In this document: one piece after another, positions 58,169 through 64,000 of the stretch | Numbering within the stretch: the first letter of the stretch is position 1 | How the letters are laid out: every line of letters begins with the position of its first letter | From: Cupriavidus yeoncheonensis | GTDB lineage: Bacteria; Pseudomonadota; Gammaproteobacteria; Burkholderiales; Burkholderiaceae | Assembly: GCF_905397275.1 (NCBI RefSeq) | Contig: NZ_CAJPUY010000006.1 | Location: 1-64,000 of the forward strand | Direction: 5' to 3' | DNA length: 64,000 nucleotides | Made by a program: the position numbers and the translations under genes | The notes under the pieces: model-generated | Told to the model about the DNA's origin: nothing | Seen by the model: only the letters and a program-made list of their open reading frames with translations | Databases searched by the model: none

Positions 58169-58199
58169 GGGTGGGTTCTCCGGGGGAATAGGGGTCGTC

Positions 58200-58718
58200 T
58201 CAGGACGTGCTGCCTGGCGGCCGCGGCAAGCGCGCGCCGCAGTCGGCGCACACGCCGTTCACGGTCAGTTCGACATGTTCGATGGCGAAGCCGCTGGGCA
58301 CGCGCGGCGGGGCGGGCTGTGCCGGCATGCTGGCGTCGTCCAGGCAGAATGTGCGGTCGCAGCGCGTGCAATGGAAATGGCTGTGCTGGCGATGCACCTC
58401 GGCGCGCGCCGCCTCATGCTCGATCAGGCTGAAGCGGAACACGCGGTCGTTGCCGGCGCGCTTCTGCGCGACGCCTTGTTCTACCAGCCAGTCCAGGACG
58501 CGGTACACCGTGACGCGGTCGATCGCCTCGCCCTGTCCGGGCAGGCGGTCGATCACGGCCTGGTGGGTCAGGGCCTCGTCGCTGCCGATCAGGCAGGCAA
58601 GGATGCACAGCCGCGGCTGCGTCACGCGGGCGCCGAGCCGGCGCAGGCGTTCCTGGGCTGCTTCGAAGATGGCCGGCGCCGGCGGGGTGTCGGGCTGGCT
58701 CGGGATGAGGCGGGTCAT
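58200..58718 (-). CDS. zur: Fur-family zinc regulator Zur
   Basis: A 172-residue Fur-family repressor: N-terminal winged helix (AQERLRRLGARVTQPRLCIL, then VTVYRVLDWLVEQGVAQKR) and a C-terminal dimerisation domain with HSHFHCTRCDRTFCL and GVCADCGARL. Cys117/Cys120 and Cys157/Cys160 form the structural zinc site, and the HSHFH cluster fits the regulatory site. With zinc it represses uptake genes. Assignment as Zur rather than Fur rests on its operon with a COG0523 GTPase and the zinc-type neighbours. A palindrome lies 32 bases upstream. Confidence 0.9.
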   Translation of the reverse strand: MTRLIPSQPDTPPAPAIFEAAQERLRRLGARVTQPRLCILACLIGSDEALTHQAVIDRLPGQGEAIDRVTVYRVLDWLVEQGVAQKRAGNDRVFRFSLIEHEAARAEVHRQHSHFHCTRCDRTFCLDDASMPAQPAPPRVPSGFAIEHVELTVNGVCADCGARLPRPPGSTS

Positions 58719-58749
58719 GCGGAGGATTTAACCATAGGCCCCGCGCTGT

Positions 58750-58764
58750 TGCAATTCAGTTGCG
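58750..58764. promoter_or_regulatory. Candidate Zur operator 2
   Basis: TGCAATTCAGTTGCG, minus strand CGCAACTGAATTGCA, 32 bases upstream of the zur start. It matches the element upstream of the COG0523-receptor operon at 12 of 15 positions, with all differences in the central spacer. It suggests zur and its partner GTPase are autoregulated. Confidence 0.65.
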
Positions 58765-58899
58765 TGTGGACGGCCGGGCCGCGCGCAGGCATGGCAGGGT
58801 TGCCTGCGGCGCACACCGGACGCGAAGTTTGCGCCTATGATCGGCAAGGTCGTACGCCGCCACCAGTCCGCGCCCGCGGGCACAGAACGGAGACAAGCG

Positions 58900-59799
58900 A
58901 TGCTGAACGATGCGAGCGCGCTGCTGTTCCCCAACTTCGAACCCTTCCGGCGACGGGTGGGCGAGATCGAGATCGCCGGCGTGCAGGGCGGCTCCGGGCC
59001 GCCGCTGCTGCTTCTGCACGGGCATCCGCAGAGCCACCTGATCTGGCACAAGGTTGCGCCCGCGCTGGCCGATCATTTCACCGTCATCGCCACCGACCTG
59101 CGCGGCTATGGCAGCAGTTCCGCGCCGGCCGGCAACGCCGGGCACGAGAACTACAGCAAGCGCGCCATGGCCCGGGACCAGGTCGACGTCATGGCCGCGT
59201 TCGGCTTCCATCGCTTCGCGTTGTGCGGCCACGACCGCGGCGCGCGCGTGGCGCATCGCCTGGCCGTGGACCATCCGCAGGCGGTCGAACGGCTGATGCT
59301 GCTCGACATTGCCCCGACGCTGGACATGTACGAGCGCACCAGCATGGCGTTTGCCTCCGCCTACTGGCACTGGTTCTTCCTGATCCAGCCCGCGCCGTTC
59401 CCCGAGACGCTGCTCAACGCGGAACCCGATTTCTATCTCGACAAGCTGCTCGGGCTGCGCCAGGCCGGCGCGTCGCCGTTCTCGCCGGACGCGATGGCGG
59501 CCTATGCCGCAGCCATGCGCGAGCCGGCGCGCGTGCATGCGATGTGCGAGGACTATCGCGCGGCGGCGAGCATCGACCTCGAGCACGACCGCGCCGACCG
59601 CGAGTCCGGGAGCCGGCTGGAAATGCCGCTGCGCGTGCTGTGGGGCGAACACGGCGTGGTGGCGCGCCACTTCGAGCCGCTGGCGCTGTGGGAGGCGCTC
59701 GGCAAGCGCGTCAGCGGCAAGGCGCTGGACTGCGGCCACTACATCCCCGAGGAGGCGCCGCAGCCCTTGCTCGAGGAGATGCTGGCCTTCTTGCGCTAG
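58900..59799 (+). CDS. Haloacetate (fluoroacetate) dehalogenase-like hydrolase
   Basis: A 299-residue alpha/beta-hydrolase matching fluoroacetate dehalogenase in every key position: nucleophile Asp112 with Arg113 and Arg116 in CGHDRGARVAHR, Asp136 in LLDIAP, His157-Trp158 in YWHWFFLIQP, Tyr219 in CEDYRAA and the base His280 in DCGHYIPEEAP. These residues bind the halide and attack the C-F or C-Cl bond of haloacetates. ACGGAGACA precedes the ATG at 58900. It lies divergent from zur and 243 bases before a Bug-type receptor, which could supply its substrate. Confidence 0.88.
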   Translation: MLNDASALLFPNFEPFRRRVGEIEIAGVQGGSGPPLLLLHGHPQSHLIWHKVAPALADHFTVIATDLRGYGSSSAPAGNAGHENYSKRAMARDQVDVMAAFGFHRFALCGHDRGARVAHRLAVDHPQAVERLMLLDIAPTLDMYERTSMAFASAYWHWFFLIQPAPFPETLLNAEPDFYLDKLLGLRQAGASPFSPDAMAAYAAAMREPARVHAMCEDYRAAASIDLEHDRADRESGSRLEMPLRVLWGEHGVVARHFEPLALWEALGKRVSGKALDCGHYIPEEAPQPLLEEMLAFLR

Positions 59800-60042
59800 C
59801 CTCGTCCGCTCCTCCCACCGGTTGCATCAGGATGCAGGCGGGTTAGCCCTGATTCCGTTCGGATGTCTGCAATTGCTAACATCAACGCCCGGCCCGGGCC
59901 GCCATTCAGGCGAACAGGGCCGCGCTGCCAAAGCCATGGTCGATCGCGCAACGGGACCACCCCGCCTGATTGCGCACGGACCGCGTCATGACATGCGGCA
60001 TCCGGCACCGGCGGCGCTTTGCAGACGGAACAGGAGAGCACT

Positions 60043-61029
60043 ATGAATCGAGTTGCAAAATTGGTCGCCGCAGTCGCGGCAGTGGGCGCAATGGGCGCGT
60101 TTTCCGGCGCGCAGGCCCAGGAATATCCGGGCAGCAAGCCCGTTTCGGCAGTCGTGCCGTTCGCCGCCGGGGGACCGACCGACAAGGTCGCGCGCGAACT
60201 GACCATGATCATGTCCAAGCACCTGGGCACCCAGATCGTCATCGAGAACCTCGGCGGCGCGGGCGGCACCATCGGTGCCAAGAAGGTGGTGCAGGCCAGG
60301 AATGATGGCTACACCATCCTGATCCACCACATCGGCATGTCGACGGCGCCCGCGCTGTACCGCAACCTGGGCTTCGACCCGCTGAAGGACTTCGAGATGA
60401 TCGGCGAGATCGCCGACGTGCCGATGGTGATGGTCGGCAACAAGCAGCTGCCGCCGAACACCTTCAAGGACCTGCTGCCGTACATCAAGACCAATGCCGC
60501 CAAGCTGTCGCTGGCCAATGCCGGCATCGGCTCGGCCTCTCATCTGTGCGGCCTGCTGTTCCAGAGCGCGATCCAGACCGAGCTGACCACCGTGCCGTAC
60601 AAGGGCACCGCGCCGGCGCTGACCGACATCCTGGGCGGCCAGGTCAACCTGATGTGCGACCAGACCACCAACATCGCGGGCCAGCTGAAGGCCGGCGCGC
60701 TCAAGCCGTACGCCGCCATGCAAGCGCGCCGCGTCGAGGCGTTCAAGGACATCCCGACCGCGGGCGAGCAAGGCCTGCCGGGCGTCGAAGTGAAGATCTG
60801 GCACGCCATGTACGCGCCCAAGGGCACGCCCAAGCCGGTGATCGACAAGCTGTCGGCCGCCCTGCAGAAGGCCGTGGCCGACCCGAACTTCCGCGCCAAG
60901 ATGGCCGAACTGGGCGCGGAAGCCGTGCCGGCGCAGCGCGCCACACCGGATTCGCTGCGCACGTTCCTGAGCGCGGAAATCAACAAGTGGACCCCGGTGA
61001 TCAAGAAGGCCGGCGTCTATGCCGACTGA
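60043..61029 (+). CDS. Bug family tripartite tricarboxylate transporter substrate-binding protein
   Basis: A 328-residue periplasmic receptor: signal peptide MNRVAKLVAAVAAVGAMGAF cleaved near SGAQAQ, then YPGSKPVSAVVPFAAGGPTD, the Bug glycine loop, and LANAGIGSASHLCGLLFQSA in the middle. CAGGAGAG precedes the ATG. No TctAB membrane proteins are in the window. It follows the haloacetate dehalogenase-like gene and is closed by a strong terminator. The 243-base gap upstream holds no further gene. The ligand is unknown. Confidence 0.92.
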   Translation: MNRVAKLVAAVAAVGAMGAFSGAQAQEYPGSKPVSAVVPFAAGGPTDKVARELTMIMSKHLGTQIVIENLGGAGGTIGAKKVVQARNDGYTILIHHIGMSTAPALYRNLGFDPLKDFEMIGEIADVPMVMVGNKQLPPNTFKDLLPYIKTNAAKLSLANAGIGSASHLCGLLFQSAIQTELTTVPYKGTAPALTDILGGQVNLMCDQTTNIAGQLKAGALKPYAAMQARRVEAFKDIPTAGEQGLPGVEVKIWHAMYAPKGTPKPVIDKLSAALQKAVADPNFRAKMAELGAEAVPAQRATPDSLRTFLSAEINKWTPVIKKAGVYAD

Positions 61030-61080
61030 GTGATGCGAGAGGCCAGGGGCGCCGGTCGGTGCCTCCTGCCTCGAACCAGC

Positions 61081-61118
61081 AAAAAGGCCATGCCGCTGTG
61101 CATGGCCTTTTTGTTTTG
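61081..61118 (+). terminator. Intrinsic terminator after the second Bug gene
   Basis: A 13-bp stem AAAAAGGCCATGC (61081-61093) / GCATGGCCTTTTT (61100-61112), a six-base loop and T-rich tail TTTTTGTTTT. It lies 51 bases after the stop. Confidence 0.93.
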
Positions 61119-61279
61119 CGGGCGACCGAACCGCACCGGGCGTGGCGGCGTCCTATATTTGTCTGACTGCGTTGATCCGGCTGCGCATCTGCCGGCCCGG
61201 TGGCGTGGCCGACGACCGGCCCTTGAAACCCGCCTGATGCGTCGCCACCTACCGTCCTGACATATTCACGGAAGCCACC

Positions 61280-61816
61280 ATGGAACAGTATCACGGCACT
61301 ACCATCGTCAGCGTCCGTCGCGGCAATCAGGTCGCGCTCGGCGGTGATGGTCAGGTCACTCTCGGCAATATCGTGATGAAGGGCACCGCCCGCAAGGTGC
61401 GCCGCATCTACAACGGCAAGGTGCTGGTGGGGTTTGCCGGCAGCACGGCCGACGCGTTCTCGCTGCTCGACCGCTTCGAGGCCAAGCTGGAAAAGTACCA
61501 GGGCAACCTGACCCGCGCCGCGGTCGACCTCGCCAAGGACTGGCGTTCGGACCGCGCGCTGCGCCGGCTGGAGGCCATGCTGATTACCGCCGACCGCGAC
61601 ACGACGCTGGTCATCACCGGCAACGGCGACGTGCTGGATCCCGAGGGCGGCATCGCCGCGATCGGTTCGGGTGGCGCGTACGCGCAGTCGGCCGCCAAGG
61701 CGCTGGTGGAGAACACCGAGCTCGCGCCCAAAGACGTGGTCGAGAAAGCGCTGACCATTGCCGGCGAACTCTGCATCTACACCAACACCAACTTCGTCAT
61801 CGAAACGCTGGAATAA
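61280..61816 (+). CDS. hslV: ATP-dependent protease subunit HslV
   Basis: A 178-residue proteasome-like peptidase. The processed N-terminal threonine lies in [20 protein letters not shown] (mature TTIVSVR), and [20 protein letters not shown] is the family core. It forms two hexameric rings capped by HslU and degrades regulatory and misfolded proteins. It starts 20 bases after a short AT-richer patch and is followed by hslU after 50 bases. Confidence 0.97.
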   Translation: MEQYHGTTIVSVRRGNQVALGGDGQVTLGNIVMKGTARKVRRIYNGKVLVGFAGSTADAFSLLDRFEAKLEKYQGNLTRAAVDLAKDWRSDRALRRLEAMLITADRDTTLVITGNGDVLDPEGGIAAIGSGGAYAQSAAKALVENTELAPKDVVEKALTIAGELCIYTNTNFVIETLE

Positions 61817-61866
61817 GCGCCGGCCGGCCCGCGCACGGGCCGGCACGCCCCCACTGAACGGATACC

Positions 61867-63198
61867 ATGTCGCATACCATGACCCCGTCGGAAATCGTTT
61901 CCGAACTCGACAAGCACATCATCGGCCAGAACAAGGCCAAGAAGGCCGTGGCCGTGGCGCTGCGCAACCGCTGGCGCCGCCAGCAGGTGGAAGAGCCGCT
62001 GCGCCAGGAAATCACGCCCAAGAACATCCTGATGATCGGACCGACCGGTGTCGGCAAGACCGAGATCGCGCGCCGCCTGGCCAAGCTGGCCGACGCGCCT
62101 TTCATCAAGATCGAGGCCACCAAGTTCACGGAAGTCGGCTACGTCGGCCGCGACGTGGACACCATCGTGCGCGACCTGGCCGAGATGGCCATCAAGCAGA
62201 CGCGCGAATCCGAGATGAAGAAGGTGCGCACCAAGGCCGAAGACGCGGCCGAGGACCGCATGCTCGACGTGCTGCTGCCGCCGCCGCGCGACATCGGCTT
62301 CTCGCAGCCGGAAGAGAAGGATTCCAACACGCGCCAGGCGTTCCGCAAGAAGCTGCGCGAAGGCCAGCTCGACGACAAGGACATCGAGCTGGAACTGGCC
62401 GCCGGCCTGCCGAGCATGGACATCATGGGTCCGCCGGGCATGGAGGAAATGACCGAGCAGATCCGCTCGATGTTCGCCGGCATGGGGCAGGGCAAGAAGC
62501 ATCGCCGCAAGATGAAGGTGAAGGAAGCCTTCAAGCTGCTGATCGACGAAGAGGCCGCCAAGCTCGTCAATGACGAAGAGCTCAAGCACAAGGCCATCAC
62601 CAACGTCGAGCAGAACGGCATCGTGTTCCTGGACGAGATCGACAAGATCGCCAACCGCAGCGAGCTGGGCGGCGGCGAAGTGTCGCGCCAGGGCGTGCAG
62701 CGCGACCTGCTGCCGCTGGTGGAGGGCACCACGGTGAGCACGAAGTACGGGATGATCAAGACCGACCACATCCTGTTCATCGCCTCGGGCGCGTTCCACC
62801 TGTCCAAGCCGAGCGACCTGATCCCGGAACTGCAGGGCCGCTTCCCGATCCGCGTCGAGCTGGAATCGCTGTCCGTGCAGGACTTCGAGGCGATCCTGAC
62901 GCAGACCGACGCGAGCCTGACCAAGCAGTACCAGGCGCTGCTGAAGACCGAAGAGGTCGAGCTGCAGTTCGCGCCGGACGGCATCCGCCGCCTGGCCGAG
63001 ATCGCGTTCTCGGTCAACGAGAAGGTCGAGAACATCGGCGCACGCCGGCTGTACACGGTGATGGAGAGGCTGCTGGAAGACCTGTCGTTCCACGCGACCA
63101 GGTCGTCGGGCGAGACGGTGACGATTGATGCCGCCTACGTGAACGAGCGGCTGGGCGAACTTGCTGTCAACGAGGATCTGTCCAGGTACGTGCTGTAA
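61867..63198 (+). CDS. hslU: ATP-dependent protease ATPase subunit HslU
   Basis: A 443-residue AAA+ unfoldase for HslV. Walker [15 protein letters not shown] at residues 58-71, Walker [12 protein letters not shown] near 252, the pore loop in [12 protein letters not shown] near 89, the I domain in between, and the C-terminal HslV-contacting tail LSRYVL. Length and motifs are standard. A terminator follows 26 bases after the stop. Confidence 0.97.
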   Translation: MSHTMTPSEIVSELDKHIIGQNKAKKAVAVALRNRWRRQQVEEPLRQEITPKNILMIGPTGVGKTEIARRLAKLADAPFIKIEATKFTEVGYVGRDVDTIVRDLAEMAIKQTRESEMKKVRTKAEDAAEDRMLDVLLPPPRDIGFSQPEEKDSNTRQAFRKKLREGQLDDKDIELELAAGLPSMDIMGPPGMEEMTEQIRSMFAGMGQGKKHRRKMKVKEAFKLLIDEEAAKLVNDEELKHKAITNVEQNGIVFLDEIDKIANRSELGGGEVSRQGVQRDLLPLVEGTTVSTKYGMIKTDHILFIASGAFHLSKPSDLIPELQGRFPIRVELESLSVQDFEAILTQTDASLTKQYQALLKTEEVELQFAPDGIRRLAEIAFSVNEKVENIGARRLYTVMERLLEDLSFHATRSSGETVTIDAAYVNERLGELAVNEDLSRYVL

Positions 63199-63224
63199 GC
63201 GGTTAGCCGGACGGCCATCGGAGA

Positions 63225-63256
63225 AGGGGCGCACGGAAGTGCGCCCTTTCTTCTTT
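63225..63256 (+). terminator. Intrinsic terminator after hslU
   Basis: GGGCGCAC (63227-63234) pairs with GTGCGCCC (63239-63246) around GGAA, followed by TTTCTTCTTT. It is the main feature of the 298-base gap before the DUF2383 gene; the remainder shows nothing recognisable. Confidence 0.85.
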
Positions 63257-63496
63257 GTGACGCATCTGGATCATGCCGGCCGGACCTTTCCTCGCGGCAT
63301 TTCCTATGATGGAAAGGCGCCCGATCTCCGACACAGTGACGGCGCAGGCAATTGGGTCCAGCGGCAACCGGCCCGCCGGTAGCGTCGGGGTTCGCGAACG
63401 ATGCATCCAGGGTCGGCAGTGCCGGGTGGCTCCCTCTTCTTGCGGAGCCTGGAAAATGACGGAAAGGCCGTTCTCCAGGCGTGTTGGGAGAATTCC

Positions 63497-63949
63497 ATGG
63501 ACGTCAATCAGAAACAAACCGTGATCGCCCTGAACCAGTTGATCGAGGTCGACAGGGACAGCGAACTGGCCTGCATGGCCGGTGCCCGCGAGGTGCGCAA
63601 TGCGGAGCTTCGCGACATCCTTGCCAGTACCGCGGAAACCTGCCGCAGCTCGGCCAGGGAACTGCAATCGATGGTCAGCGCCATGGGCGGAGAACCATCG
63701 GACCGGGGCAGCATGAACGGCATGTTCGCGCGCAGCTGGATGGCCTTGCGCCATATGCTTTCGCCAAACGATGACGATGCGGTGCTGGGGCTGTGCGAAC
63801 GTGAGGAAGAAGCGGCCAGGCGCCAGTACCAGTCCGTGCTGATGAAGGCGCTCCCGCCGGATGCTACGGCCGCGGTGCAGCGCCAGTATGACGCGCTGCG
63901 GCAGCACCACGACCGGCTTCATGCCATGCGCGGCATGCAGATCCATTAG
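63497..63949 (+). CDS. DUF2383 (PA2169-type) four-helix-bundle protein
   Basis: A 150-residue helical protein beginning MDVNQKQTVIALNQLIEVDR, with a ferritin-like four-helix pattern (LRDILASTAETCRSSARELQ, SWMALRHMLSPNDDDAVLGL, CEREEEAARRQYQSVLMKAL) and no signal peptide. The family, annotated as PA2169, has no settled function. GGGAG precedes the ATG at 63497; the longer open frame to 63401 is rejected for lack of a ribosome site. The last 51 bases of the window after it show no gene. Confidence 0.85.
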   Translation: MDVNQKQTVIALNQLIEVDRDSELACMAGAREVRNAELRDILASTAETCRSSARELQSMVSAMGGEPSDRGSMNGMFARSWMALRHMLSPNDDDAVLGLCEREEEAARRQYQSVLMKALPPDATAAVQRQYDALRQHHDRLHAMRGMQIH

Positions 63950-64000
63950 CACCGGCACTACCGGCGGATACGGTCGTTCCAAATCGATATCTGGATGAAG

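Overview
The window is GC-rich, densely packed chromosomal DNA that looks like a Burkholderiales betaproteobacterium, most likely Cupriavidus (or close Ralstonia). Pointers are the PHA-granule regulator PhaM, two Bug-type tripartite-tricarboxylate receptors, a methionine synthase encoded by two genes, DUF3567, and a cysteine-poor DksA. No rRNA, tRNA, CRISPR array, transposase, integrase or prophage was recognised. Most of it reads as core genome; the clearest outlier is an orphan fimbrial adhesin at about 46.5-47.6 kb.

Layout. 0-5.7 kb (minus strand): a partial ferritin-like gene, a patatin-like lipase, phaM, an enoyl-CoA hydratase, a fumarylacetoacetate-hydrolase-family gene and a Bug receptor, facing an IclR regulator and a DUF3108 gene on the plus strand. 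7.9-13.7 kb: an enol-lactonase-like hydrolase, DUF3567, a rhodanese and split MetH. 14-18.8 kb: a signalling cassette (LuxR-type response regulator, lone receiver, convergent CHASE3 histidine kinase) and small stress or envelope proteins. 19-24.2 kb: argS, a SPOR protein, dsbA, an SDR and a periplasmic-binding-like protein.

24.2-51.9 kb is a leucine/isovalerate catabolic region. LiuR (MerR family) has two near-identical 22-bp palindromic sites, one shared with a divergent MBL hydrolase and one lying inside the promoter of the thioesterase-isovaleryl-CoA dehydrogenase unit. Downstream come aceK-can, a thiolase, acyl-CoA dehydrogenase, methylcrotonyl-CoA carboxylase beta (liuB), methylglutaconyl-CoA hydratase (liuC), the complete bioAFDB operon, the biotin-bearing carboxylase alpha subunit (liuD) and HMG-CoA lyase (liuE). 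The biotin operon therefore sits between the genes of a biotin enzyme.

52-58.7 kb is a zinc-homeostasis region: a TonB-dependent receptor, a small His/Cys-containing exported protein, two COG0523 GTPases (one lacking the CxCC metal site), a DksA with a single cysteine, and Zur. The same 15-bp palindromic motif lies upstream of both the receptor operon and zur and is a good Zur-box candidate. 58.9-64 kb holds a fluoroacetate-dehalogenase-like enzyme, a second Bug receptor, hslVU and a DUF2383 protein.

The most promising under-described elements are the CxCC-less COG0523 protein and its operon, the shared Zur-box-like motif, a 146-bp imperfect inverted repeat at 4.5 kb, a four-copy dispersed intergenic palindrome, and the phaM-patatin pair.
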